Assembly (NCBI RefSeq): GCF_030065675.1
Contig: NZ_JASJDK010000005.1
Location: forward strand, 50,194 to 114,193
Length of the DNA stretch: 64,000 nucleotides
Source: Mastigocoleus sp. MO_188.B34
Lineage (GTDB): Bacteria; Cyanobacteriota; Cyanobacteriia; Cyanobacteriales; Nostocaceae
Direction of reading: 5' to 3'
The notes beneath the pieces are model-generated. The model was not told the origin of the DNA and searched no databases. It was given only the letters and a program-made list of their open reading frames with translations. Each line of letters opens with the position of its first letter. Positions within the stretch are counted from its first letter, which is position 1. Shown piece by piece: positions 39,581 to 48,340 of this stretch. Position numbers and translations under genes: made by a program.

Positions 39581-39724
39581 AACAACAGTCAAGTGTTGAT
39601 ATCTGGGTAAAAAACAGTACTTAAAAACGAACTTGTTCACCTTTATGAATTGCCTAGACTAGAATAAAACTAATGGGAAAATTAAAAGCTACTGGGTATT
39701 ATCGCTCAGATTATATAAAGCAAA

Positions 39725-40048
39725 ATGGGATTCTTCGACTCTGATATAGTACAACAAGAAGCAAAACAACTTTTTGAAGACTACCAAGGGCTAATCAAAC
39801 TTGGTAATGGTTACGGCAAGTTTGATCGAGAAGGCAAAAAGCTTTTCATCGAACAAATGGAAGCAATGATGGAACGCTACCGAGTGTTCATGAAACGTTT
39901 TGAGTTGTCCGAAGATTTTATGGCGCAAATGACCATGGAACAACTCAAAACTCAACTAGGTCAGTTTGGGGTTACCCCCCAACAAATGTTCGATCAAATG
40001 AACTCAACATTGGAAAGAATGAAAGCTGAGTTAGATCGGCAAAATTAA
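39725..40048 (+). CDS. DUF1825 family protein
   Basis: Small soluble protein of 107 residues. MGFFDSDIVQQEAKQLFEDY, FDREGKKLFIEQMEAMMERYR and TMEQLKTQLGQFGVTPQQMF match the cyanobacterial DUF1825 family. It is all-helical and rich in Met, Glu and Gln. Function unknown. It stands alone between a repeat island and the convergent PBP gene. Confidence 0.88.
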   Translation: MGFFDSDIVQQEAKQLFEDYQGLIKLGNGYGKFDREGKKLFIEQMEAMMERYRVFMKRFELSEDFMAQMTMEQLKTQLGQFGVTPQQMFDQMNSTLERMKAELDRQN

Positions 40049-40179
40049 TTCTGGTGGTAAGTATATAATTTATGACATCTTAAAGATTTTGCCTAAAGGG
40101 GAACAGGGAAAAGGGAACATAAAATTTCCCAATCTCAGAATAGAAGTTTATCCCTGTAGTTCGTTGACCTCAATTTAAC

Positions 40180-42105
40180 TTACCTAGACTTTGGACGAGG
40201 AAATTTTGAAGGTGATTTAAAGTTTTCCACTGGTTTTCCTTTGAGTGCTTGGATCATGAAATCACGCCAGACTGGAGCGACCATCCCACCCCCTGTGGCA
40301 CCTCGGGATAATGTTCTATTGTCATCTCTACCAACCCAAACTGCAGTAGTTAGTTGAGGTACTGTACCCACAAACCAAATATCTTTTTCAGAAGAAGTTG
40401 TTCCTGTTTTCCCTGCTGCAGGACGACCAATTGCTGCATTGGGTGCTGTACCTCCTGGAGCAATAACCGAGCGCATAATATCAATTGTTGAAGCTGCAGC
40501 CCAAGGGTCGAGAACTAGCTGAGGTTTAGGCGTATTATCTAGCAATACATTTCCACTACTATCAGTAACACGCAACATAATTGTTGTTGGAGATTGCCAG
40601 CCATAGTTTGCTAAAGTCGCGTATGCGCCAGCCATTTCTAATGGGGTTACTCCAATTGCTCCTAACGGTAAGGATGTAACCGGTGACATTGGACTCATAA
40701 TTCCCAACGTACGACTGGTTTCAACAACTTTATTCATCCCTATAGCTTTGCCGACTTTAATCACAGGAACGTTTCTGGATAAAGCCAAAGCTTTACGAAT
40801 TGGCATTGGTCCGGCAAAACTATTATCGTAATTTCTGGGATAATACCAACCCCTACCATCTCGATATCTTACTGGCGTATCGTAGACGGTTGTGCTGGGA
40901 GTATATTTACCTGTAGCAAAAGCTGTGTAGTAAACAAATGGTTTAAATGAAGAACCTGGTTGCCGCAAAGCTTGAGTAGCGCGGTTAAATTCACTGGTTT
41001 TATAATTTACTCCGCCAACTAGTGCTTTCACAAAATGAGTTCGCGGATCTACTGCAGCAAGAGCAATTTGATTTTTATATAATCCGCGCCGCAGAAGTCG
41101 AGAATGCCATTTGCTGACGGTTTTCTCCGCCATTTTTTGAAAATTAATATCTACAGTAGTTTGTACTCGCATGCCTCCTTTAAGCAAAGCATCCCGCCCA
41201 AACTTTTTCGCTAATTCCTGAGATACAGCATTCGTTACGTAAGGCAAATTACTTCTGCGAAAAGATTGTATTTTGCCAAGTTTAATTTCTTGTTTGACAG
41301 CTTCTTCATATTCTTCTGGGGTGATCCAATTTAATTTCAGCATTCGCCCCAAAACAATTTCTTGTTGTTCTTTTGCCCCTTTCATATTTCCAAAGGGACT
41401 GTATCTTTCTGGTGCTTGAATTAAGCTTGCCATCATCGCCGCTTCAGCAAGCGTAAGTTTATCTGCAGTTTTATTAAAGTAACTACGTGCAGCAGTTTGA
41501 GCCCCATAATTATTGTGTCCCCAATACACTTGATTGAGGTACATTTCTAAAATTTGATTTTTTTTAAATATTTGTTCTAAGCGAATAGCTAATACGGCTT
41601 CTGCAATTTTTCGCTCAAACTGTCGTCTGCGATTTAAAAACAGGTTCTTCACCAACTGCATAGTGATGGTGGAACCACCCTGAGAAACCTCACCTCCCCT
41701 TAAGTTTACGACCAAAGCACGACCTACACCAGCAGGGTTAATACCATGGTGTTGATAGAAGTGGTCGTCTTCCATCGCCAGTACTGCACGTTTAAGATGA
41801 GGAGAAATTTTTTCTAAAGGTACAACTTCACGGTTAGCTTCACCATGAATACTAGTTAAAAGCTTGCCTTTTACATCATAAATGTGAGTAGTTTCTGTAG
41901 GGACAAAACTACGAAGCTGCCTAACATCCGGTAGGTTACGGAAACTGATTGCTAAACCAACCAAACCTCCGGCTACAATAGAGCTTGTCAGCATTGCGAG
42001 TGCAAGGAGAGTACCACCAGTTACCTGACCAACTCCCTTGACAAACTCGAAAACCGATAAATTTTGACGTTCGGGCTGATTGTGTTCAAAAGTCCTAGAC
42101 GACAC
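40180..42105 (-). CDS. Class A penicillin-binding protein (PBP1A family)
   Basis: Bifunctional peptidoglycan synthase of 641 residues: one membrane helix (about 27-53), a GT51 glycosyltransferase domain with catalytic Glu112 in MEDDHFYQHHGI and the GGSTITMQLVKNLF motif, then a transpeptidase domain with SSFK (Ser385), SRN (443-445) and KTGT (566-569). It polymerises and cross-links peptidoglycan in the periplasm. It is of the short mrcA-like type with only a small C-terminal tail. It is divergent from tyrS. Confidence 0.93.
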   Translation of the reverse strand: MSSRTFEHNQPERQNLSVFEFVKGVGQVTGGTLLALAMLTSSIVAGGLVGLAISFRNLPDVRQLRSFVPTETTHIYDVKGKLLTSIHGEANREVVPLEKISPHLKRAVLAMEDDHFYQHHGINPAGVGRALVVNLRGGEVSQGGSTITMQLVKNLFLNRRRQFERKIAEAVLAIRLEQIFKKNQILEMYLNQVYWGHNNYGAQTAARSYFNKTADKLTLAEAAMMASLIQAPERYSPFGNMKGAKEQQEIVLGRMLKLNWITPEEYEEAVKQEIKLGKIQSFRRSNLPYVTNAVSQELAKKFGRDALLKGGMRVQTTVDINFQKMAEKTVSKWHSRLLRRGLYKNQIALAAVDPRTHFVKALVGGVNYKTSEFNRATQALRQPGSSFKPFVYYTAFATGKYTPSTTVYDTPVRYRDGRGWYYPRNYDNSFAGPMPIRKALALSRNVPVIKVGKAIGMNKVVETSRTLGIMSPMSPVTSLPLGAIGVTPLEMAGAYATLANYGWQSPTTIMLRVTDSSGNVLLDNTPKPQLVLDPWAAASTIDIMRSVIAPGGTAPNAAIGRPAAGKTGTTSSEKDIWFVGTVPQLTTAVWVGRDDNRTLSRGATGGGMVAPVWRDFMIQALKGKPVENFKSPSKFPRPKSR

Positions 42106-42344
42106 GGTGTTTTTACTTCCTCATTTGTATATATAGCGTGTAAATTAAGCAGGTAAAGCAAAGCGGTTTATTTTCTGCAATTATATTAGCTTGGCAGGTA
42201 AACTCCCAGGCGAATCAAGAGTGACTTAACAAACTTGTTATTTACTTAAATTATTGAAAAACTGTTAACTGTTCGCTGTTAACTGTTAACATTCAAGCCT
42301 TATGGCATGGCGATTAACCGATAACTGACAATGGATTTACTAGT

Positions 42345-43550
42345 ATGGCGCAAGATTTTGCTTGGCTGCATCGCGGCACTGTAGAAATTTTTCCTCAACC
42401 TTTACCTCAATCTTCAAATGCTGAAAGTGAGAATGAAAGTCTTGAAAAGCTTCTAGAAACTACAGAACGTCCCTTACGAATTAAATTTGGTATTGACCCT
42501 ACAGGTACCGATATTCACCTCGGACACAGCATACCAGTACGGAAATTGCGAGCATTTCAAGATGCAGGTCATACCGCAATTCTTCTGATTGGTGATTTTA
42601 CAGCTCGTGTTGGCGATCCAACAGGTAAATCCCAAACCAGAAGACAACTTACGGAAGAAGAGGTGAAGAAAAATGCCCAAACTTATATAGATCAAGTTCG
42701 ACCGATTTTAGATTTTGATACACCCGGACGACTAGAAATCCGTTATAACTCAGAATGGCTTGGGAAATTAGATTTAGGCAAGATATTGGAATTACTTTCT
42801 ACCATGACTGTCGGACAAATGCTGGCAAAAGAAGGATTTGCTGAACGTTACAAAAAAGAAAATCCGATTTACTTGCATGAGTTCCTTTATCCTTTAATGC
42901 AGGGCTATGATTCTGTTGCTTTAGAAGCAGACGTAGAATTGGGTGGTACAGACCAAAAGTTTAATCTTGCTGTTGGGAGAGACTTACAGCGCCATTTCGG
43001 ACAAAAACCGCAGTTTTGCTTGTTATTACCTATTTTAATTGGTACGGATGGCGAGCAAAAAATGTCTAAATCTTTAAATAATTATGTAGCTTTACCCGAA
43101 CACCCTGCCTCAAAGTATCAAAAACTACAAGGTATTCCAGATAGTTTGTTAAAGCAATACTTTGAATTGTTAACTGATTTACCTTTAGATAAATTACCAG
43201 AAAATCCTCGCGAACAGCAATATTTACTAGCTAGAGAAGTTGTCAGACAATATCACGGGGAGAAAGCGGTTAAAGAAGCTGAAGCTGCGGCAAAATCAGG
43301 CGGTAAAGAAGGAGAAATTCCAGAATTTTCCCTTGCCCAATTAGAATTTCCGGCAAAATTATTTTATATCCTTAACGTCAGCGGCTTGTGTAAAAGTAGT
43401 GGTGAAGGTCGGCGAAAAATTCAAGAAGGTGGTGTCCGTTTGAGTGGCGATCGCATTACTGATATTGATACTACATTTAAGCAAGTTAGTGAATTGCAAG
43501 GACAAGTTTTACAAGTTGGTAAGAAGAAATTTATTAAGCTTGTTGGGTAG
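42345..43550 (+). CDS. tyrS: Tyrosyl-tRNA synthetase
   Basis: Class I aminoacyl-tRNA synthetase of 401 residues. [14 protein letters not shown] carries the HIGH-type motif (58-61), [22 protein letters not shown] binds tyrosine, KMSKS lies at 239-243, and an S4 RNA-binding domain ends the protein ([20 protein letters not shown]). It loads tRNA-Tyr. The upstream gap contains repeated GTTAACTGTT units (about 42262-42290). Confidence 0.96.
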   Translation: MAQDFAWLHRGTVEIFPQPLPQSSNAESENESLEKLLETTERPLRIKFGIDPTGTDIHLGHSIPVRKLRAFQDAGHTAILLIGDFTARVGDPTGKSQTRRQLTEEEVKKNAQTYIDQVRPILDFDTPGRLEIRYNSEWLGKLDLGKILELLSTMTVGQMLAKEGFAERYKKENPIYLHEFLYPLMQGYDSVALEADVELGGTDQKFNLAVGRDLQRHFGQKPQFCLLLPILIGTDGEQKMSKSLNNYVALPEHPASKYQKLQGIPDSLLKQYFELLTDLPLDKLPENPREQQYLLAREVVRQYHGEKAVKEAEAAAKSGGKEGEIPEFSLAQLEFPAKLFYILNVSGLCKSSGEGRRKIQEGGVRLSGDRITDIDTTFKQVSELQGQVLQVGKKKFIKLVG

Positions 43551-43720
43551 GTTGGGGATTAGCGACTAGGGATTTATTAGTTACCAATTACCCATCACTC
43601 CTTATTCATCACTCATTACTCATTACTGTGCGCAATACTTACAGTACGCTTACGCTAGGTCGCGCCCCGCTTACGCTAACATTACTCATTACTTCTTACT
43701 CCTTACTCCTTACTTCTTAA
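43551..43720. repeat. Repeat block between tyrS and pyrF
   Basis: GATTAGCGACTAGGGATT, CACTCATTACTCATTACTG, then GCGCAATACTTACAGTACGC and GCTTACGCTAGG (as in the 37.8-38.2 kb island), then ATTACTTCTTACTCCTTACT runs up to the pyrF start. Confidence 0.8.
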
Positions 43721-43722
43721 CA

Positions 43723-44439
43723 GTGACAAATAACAAAATTATCGTTCCCTTAGATGTTCCCGATCTACAAAGTGCGATCGCACTAGTGGAAAAATTAGAT
43801 GAAGTTAGCTTTTGGAAAGTTGGTTTAGAACTTTTTACTGCTTCCGGACCACAAATTTTGGAATATTTAAAGTGTAAAGAGAAGAAAATTTTTCTTGATT
43901 TGAAGTTCCACGATATTCCTAACACGGTTGCTGGTGCTTGTCGTAGCGCTGCTCGTTATGGGGTGGATTTATTGACGATTCATGCAACAGCAGGAAAAGA
44001 TGCTTTAAAAGCAGCGAAGGAAGCAGCAACAGAGGAAGCAAATAAGCTTAGTTTACAACCACCGCGTTTAATTGCTATTAGCTTGCTTACAAGTATTTCT
44101 TCACGACAGTTAGCATTTGACTTGAAAATACCTTTAGAATTACCTGAATATGTCTTGCAAATGGCATTAATGTCAAAAGAAGTTGGTTTGGATGGATCTG
44201 TATGTTCGCCCCAAGAAGCATCACAATTACGGGAAGTGTGTGGTGATGATTTTCTGTTGGTTTGTCCAGGGGTACGTCCCACTTGGGCGGAAAAAGGTGA
44301 CCAAAAACGAACTTTTACTCCTGCGCAAGCAATAAAAGCTGGAGCAAATTACTTGGTTATTGGACGTCCGATTACTGCATCTACTGAGCCGATATTAGCT
44401 TGGGAAAAAATTTGTGCAGAGTTAATTCCAACTACATGA
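43723..44439 (+). CDS. pyrF: Orotidine 5'-phosphate decarboxylase
   Basis: TIM-barrel enzyme of 238 residues. The catalytic region is [13 protein letters not shown], with [10 protein letters not shown] and the phosphate-gripper end LVIGRPIT. It converts OMP to UMP in pyrimidine synthesis. The start is GTG, placed directly after the repeat block. The next gene starts within the stop codon (ATGA overlap), so they are coupled. Confidence 0.95.
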   Translation: MTNNKIIVPLDVPDLQSAIALVEKLDEVSFWKVGLELFTASGPQILEYLKCKEKKIFLDLKFHDIPNTVAGACRSAARYGVDLLTIHATAGKDALKAAKEAATEEANKLSLQPPRLIAISLLTSISSRQLAFDLKIPLELPEYVLQMALMSKEVGLDGSVCSPQEASQLREVCGDDFLLVCPGVRPTWAEKGDQKRTFTPAQAIKAGANYLVIGRPITASTEPILAWEKICAELIPTT

Positions 44440-45194
44440 AAATAATTTATTTTTTACTTTTTTCTAAATTTAAATATCTACAAGTTGCTTCTTTACTAAT
44501 TGCAAGCTTATTTTTCCAAGTTATAAATTTGGCTTTGATTGATTCAGTTTATGGATCTAGCGATCGCGTATCAAAGTTTTCAGGAAGATTGAATCACTCT
44601 CAAAGTTATAGAGAAATTTACCTTTTGAATTGGAGCAAGCAGCAAGATACAATTAATAGTAATGACTTTCAAAAGAAACAAAACATAAATCTTTCTCGGA
44701 AATCATCTGTTTGTGTGGAGAAAGATGTAGAAGCATTAATGACTAAGTTATTGCGCGAACTACCGGGTTACGCCAATCGTGTTAGCCAACGCACTCGTCG
44801 CTTGAGCAGGACTACACAAACTTACAGTTATGTGTTGATGGCGGGAAAACCCGAATTTTCGCCTTTACCTACCAACATTCTTAGAGATACGGGAAATAGA
44901 ACGAAAAAATCACATGATAAAAATGTGAAGCAAGTTTTCTTTACTACTTTAGAAAGAAAATATATTCAGAAAAAACCCATTCATTCACAGCAATTTCATC
45001 GACTGTTGTTAACCAAAAGTAAAGATGGTTGGCATATGGTTATGATGTTTTCTCAAACAGGTTCTTATCCTAAGAGTAAACCACCGACGCCGCCACGCGA
45101 TAGTAGTAATAGTGTGGTTGGACAAGCAATTAAAACTTGGTTGCGAGATTGTCGAGTTGCTGAAAGCACAAGCCGGAAAAATAGTGTTAACTGA
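44436..45194 (+). CDS. Exported hypothetical protein, coupled to pyrF
   Basis: The ATG at 44436 overlaps the pyrF stop (ATGA). The product (about 252 residues) starts with a signal peptide or anchor ([12 protein letters not shown], then [19 protein letters not shown]). A central region carries [22 protein letters not shown], and [51 protein letters not shown] lies near the end. I do not know the family name; the compact C-terminal pattern suggests a conserved cyanobacterial protein. Function unknown. Confidence 0.72.
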   Translation: MKIIYFLLFSKFKYLQVASLLIASLFFQVINLALIDSVYGSSDRVSKFSGRLNHSQSYREIYLLNWSKQQDTINSNDFQKKQNINLSRKSSVCVEKDVEALMTKLLRELPGYANRVSQRTRRLSRTTQTYSYVLMAGKPEFSPLPTNILRDTGNRTKKSHDKNVKQVFFTTLERKYIQKKPIHSQQFHRLLLTKSKDGWHMVMMFSQTGSYPKSKPPTPPRDSSNSVVGQAIKTWLRDCRVAESTSRKNSVN

Positions 45195-45304
45195 TTGCTA
45201 TGTAAGCAGTGATTTGCCCTATCCCAGACTAAATAAGGAGCAAATTCCTCTGTTATCTTTAATTCTAATAAGTAAAATTATTATCCGCGATCGCAATATT
45301 TAAA

Positions 45305-46543
45305 CTATATATTAGATTTTCGATCCAAGCGAGTTGCTTCTTCTATAGCTGCTTTTTCCTTTGCTCTGCGAGCATAGGGCTCTAATTTGAGCAAATCCCA
45401 ATTAGTTATAATGCTGATATTTTCCAGACTAACACCTCGCATTAACATCTCAACACACCAAGTTTGTTGAGCTTGTGTGATTTCAGGCTGTTTCCCTTCT
45501 GGAGTTAATATTCCTTCAGTCCAAACTCTCCATTGGGATTCAATTTCTGATTCTGATATTGGTAAACCATCATTGTTGAGAAACATCGCACTTTCACTAT
45601 CTTTACGAATTTTCAACCATTTGGTTAATGGATTCGCACTGTAAGAGCCATAACGTTTACCCATAATCCACTGGTTTACAGATACTTGACGCATCTGTTC
45701 GCCTGTTGTTACTTGTAAAATATGTTGGCGAGTATCTGCGATTTGATGCGATCGCTCCAACTTACAAATCTCTGTAGGTGATAATCCAGCCCCAAACAAA
45801 ACATATCCTAAAGCATAATCTTGTAATCCTACTTTTTTGGCTTGTCGCAAAATTTGATTAACTAAATTCGCCGGTAAATCAGCTACTGTACGAATATTTT
45901 TATCGTCTTGAGAAATCAATAATTCAGGTGACGTATCATTTGCAGGTGATATTGCTCCATGCAAAAATAATTCCACCAAGTTGTCTAGAAAATCATCGCG
46001 GTCTTCCCAAAGTTCGTGAAACTCACTTGTGAACTCGATCGCTGTATAGCCTAATATAATTCCATTTAATAAGCTAGCTAACTTTTCTGCTGTTAAATGA
46101 GTATTTAAATGACCCTGTTGAATTACTGAAGCCAAATATTCTGCTACATGACCGTTAGCTTCAGTTAATACTTTTCCTAAAGCGCGACGATTCTCTGTAG
46201 GATACTGGTCAGCCTCACCAACTACAGATCTAACAAATTCTGGATTTTTTTCTAATGCATGCAAGCAATTGCTTGCATAGTCCTTGAGTGCTTGATAAAC
46301 ATTTTCTGGGGGATTTTGCTTCTGGACAAGAGATTCTCCTAAATTTCCAAATACTTCTGATTCTTGAATTACAGCCAATAATAATCCGTTTTTATTACCA
46401 AAATGTCGAAATAATGTAACTTCATTAACTTCGGCTAATTCTGCTATTTGGCGAGTGGTAGTGCTACTGACACCTCGAGATATAAATAACTCCAAAGCTG
46501 CTTGGATCAGACGTTGTCGAGTTGAATTAGTTCGGGCGCACAT
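45305..46543 (-). CDS. TetR-type regulator with degenerate tyrosine-recombinase-like C-terminus
   Basis: Protein of 412 residues, twice the usual TetR length. Residues 8-55 are a TetR HTH (LIQAALELFISRGVSSTTTRQIAELAEVNEVTLFRHF); helices to about 190 fit a TetR ligand domain. From about 215 the sequence follows the order of a tyrosine recombinase catalytic domain: LFGAGLSPTEICKLERS, a beta segment (QVTTGEQMRQVSVNQ), a linker, and VEMLMRGVSLENISIITNWDLLKLEPYARRA ending at Tyr390. The catalytic Arg, HxxR and GH positions appear lost, so it is probably a non-catalytic DNA-binding or dimerisation module. AGGAG precedes the ATG. It is divergent from a desaturase gene, with paired operators in between. 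Confidence 0.8.
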   Translation of the reverse strand: MCARTNSTRQRLIQAALELFISRGVSSTTTRQIAELAEVNEVTLFRHFGNKNGLLLAVIQESEVFGNLGESLVQKQNPPENVYQALKDYASNCLHALEKNPEFVRSVVGEADQYPTENRRALGKVLTEANGHVAEYLASVIQQGHLNTHLTAEKLASLLNGIILGYTAIEFTSEFHELWEDRDDFLDNLVELFLHGAISPANDTSPELLISQDDKNIRTVADLPANLVNQILRQAKKVGLQDYALGYVLFGAGLSPTEICKLERSHQIADTRQHILQVTTGEQMRQVSVNQWIMGKRYGSYSANPLTKWLKIRKDSESAMFLNNDGLPISESEIESQWRVWTEGILTPEGKQPEITQAQQTWCVEMLMRGVSLENISIITNWDLLKLEPYARRAKEKAAIEEATRLDRKSNI

Positions 46544-46685
46544 AGGTAATAGCTTTCTCCTGGGTTGTTAAGTTAGTTTTTGCTGCCATAGATAGAAATG
46601 CTGCACTGTCCATCATGGATGTCTCTCAGATGAACGCTAAATCTGTAACAATTAGCGGTTTAACCACAAGAGTAATTATAAGTAA

Positions 46686-46700
46686 GCAAGTGCTACTTGC
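46686..46700. promoter_or_regulatory. Putative TetR operator 1
   Basis: GCAAGTGCTACTTGC is a perfect 6+6 inverted repeat (GCAAGT/ACTTGC) with a three-base centre. It lies 143 bp from the TetR start and 175 bp from the desaturase start, and has a twin at 46733. Confidence 0.6.
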
Positions 46701-46732
46701 ATAAATTTTCAAAGGTTGTTAACATATTTTAT

Positions 46733-46747
46733 GTAAGTGACACTTGC
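46733..46747. promoter_or_regulatory. Putative TetR operator 2
   Basis: GTAAGTGACACTTGC shares the half-sites GxAAGT and ACTTGC and the same three-base spacing with operator 1. The two centres are 47 bp apart. This layout is typical for a TetR regulator controlling itself and a divergent gene. Confidence 0.6.
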
Positions 46748-46874
46748 TTTAGTGCTTTCAATAATCTGTTGGCTTGATATTTTGTTGCTTTGAAGTATTT
46801 GTTTTGAAGTACAGAGAGAAAACCTCTCTATAGTTAAATTTTAAGTTTTCACCTATTTATTCATAGGATTTTTT

Positions 46875-47729
46875 ATGAACACAAAATTGGCGATCGCCTC
46901 TTGTACCAATAATTCTGCTGCAATTAATAGGGTAAACGTAGCATTCTTTGCTACATTTCACCTGTTAGCACTATTGGCTCCTTGGTTTTTTTCTTGGTCT
47001 GCATTGGGTCTGACTCTATTTCTGCACTGGCTATTAGGGAGTATTGGTATTTGTTTGGGTTATCACCGTTTGTTAAGTCATCGTAGCTTTCAGGTTCCTA
47101 AATGGTTGGAATATATAATTGCAACCTTGGGAGCACTTTCCCTCCAAGGAGGACCAATTTTCTGGGTTGGGGGACATCGTCAACATCATGCTCATACAGA
47201 AGATCTAGATAAAGATCCTTACTCTGCAAAAAGAGGATTTTGGTGGAGTCATATGCAATGGATTTTATCCCCTCGTCCAGAGTTTTTTGACTATCAAATC
47301 TATAAGAATTATGCTCCCGATCTAGCACGACAAGGATTCTATCGTTGGCTAAATCGCTACTTTTTATTTTTACAAATTCCTTTAGGACTTCTACTATATG
47401 TTTTAGGTGGTTGGTCTTTTGTTGTCTATGGAATTTTTGTTCGGTCAGTTTTGCTTTGGCATTCTACCTGGTTAGTTAATTCTGCTACACATATGTGGGG
47501 CTATCGCACCTTTAATCATAATGATAACGCTCGTAACTGTTGGTGGGTATCTGTTCTGACCTATGGAGAAGGATGGCATAACAATCACCATACTTTTCCT
47601 CACTTAGCTAAATCTGGCTTGCGTTGGTGGGAAATTGATATAACTTGGTGGGCGATCAGTTTATTAAAAACTTTAGGTTTAGCTAAAAAAGTTGCACTAC
47701 CCGATCCATCAAGAATGCCGAATATTTAA
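46875..47729 (+). CDS. desC: Acyl-lipid delta-9 type fatty acid desaturase
   Basis: Membrane di-iron desaturase of 284 residues with the three His boxes: HRLLSH (64-69), HRQHH (101-105) and HNNHH (235-239). Hydrophobic helices flank them. The short length, WSHMQWIL and WVSVLTYGEGWHNNHHTFPH fit cyanobacterial DesC, which places the first double bond in stearoyl chains of membrane lipids. The divergent TetR gene and two operators suggest specific transcriptional control. The symbol is by family; the exact regiospecificity is not provable here. Confidence 0.87.
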   Translation: MNTKLAIASCTNNSAAINRVNVAFFATFHLLALLAPWFFSWSALGLTLFLHWLLGSIGICLGYHRLLSHRSFQVPKWLEYIIATLGALSLQGGPIFWVGGHRQHHAHTEDLDKDPYSAKRGFWWSHMQWILSPRPEFFDYQIYKNYAPDLARQGFYRWLNRYFLFLQIPLGLLLYVLGGWSFVVYGIFVRSVLLWHSTWLVNSATHMWGYRTFNHNDNARNCWWVSVLTYGEGWHNNHHTFPHLAKSGLRWWEIDITWWAISLLKTLGLAKKVALPDPSRMPNI

Positions 47730-48340
47730 AAAATTGGTAGGTAATGACAAGTTGATATTGTAAGTGTCTCTCTGTTGTGTCACTTTCTAATTATCAGGGC
47801 TGTTAAATAATCAAATAAATCTATCAAATTAAATAAACTAACGGATGTAGAGCAATTTCAACTTTTTCAGCCTACATCCAGCATTGATCTAATTACGTTT
47901 ATTTCGCGTAACTCCTGACCAATTACCAATTACTAAAAAACTGTTGTTATTCCATCAAATCGAAACAATCTTCAAGTGTATTATAAACATTTATTAATAA
48001 TAAGATTAGACAATAAATACCATCTGTTTTAACTTCAGCTTAAAATTTTAATTGTTTTGAAATAATCGTACCCTCAGTTACAGTTAAATAAATTTGAAAT
48101 CGGCAAAATTGTGAATACATATCCCAAGGGGGTTAATTCTTATGCAAAATCTTTTGTAACTCAATATAAAAGAGGTTTTGACTTAAGAATAAACTCCTAA
48201 AACAGTAAACTAATTTAACGAATAATATCGGGAGCCGCATCATTTCAAATCATAATTTACCTATCAAAAATAGGGATTGCGATTATAACTGTAGGGATTT
48301 TACAAATGCATCCGAACGATGTAAATCATGCAGCCGTTTC
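47730..48340. other. Gap before the RCK channel gene, with a short leader ORF
   Basis: About 610 bp, AT-rich. At its end a 12-codon ORF (48306-48344, MHPNDVNHAAVS) overlaps the channel ATG by ATGA. Otherwise I see no gene; a partial heptamer-type motif (ACCAATTACCAATTACT) lies near 47918. Confidence 0.45.

Noticed and set aside
45305..46543. Active integrase or mobile element gene
   Set aside because: The catalytic Arg/His residues are missing, the N-terminus is a TetR regulator, and there are no attachment-site repeats.
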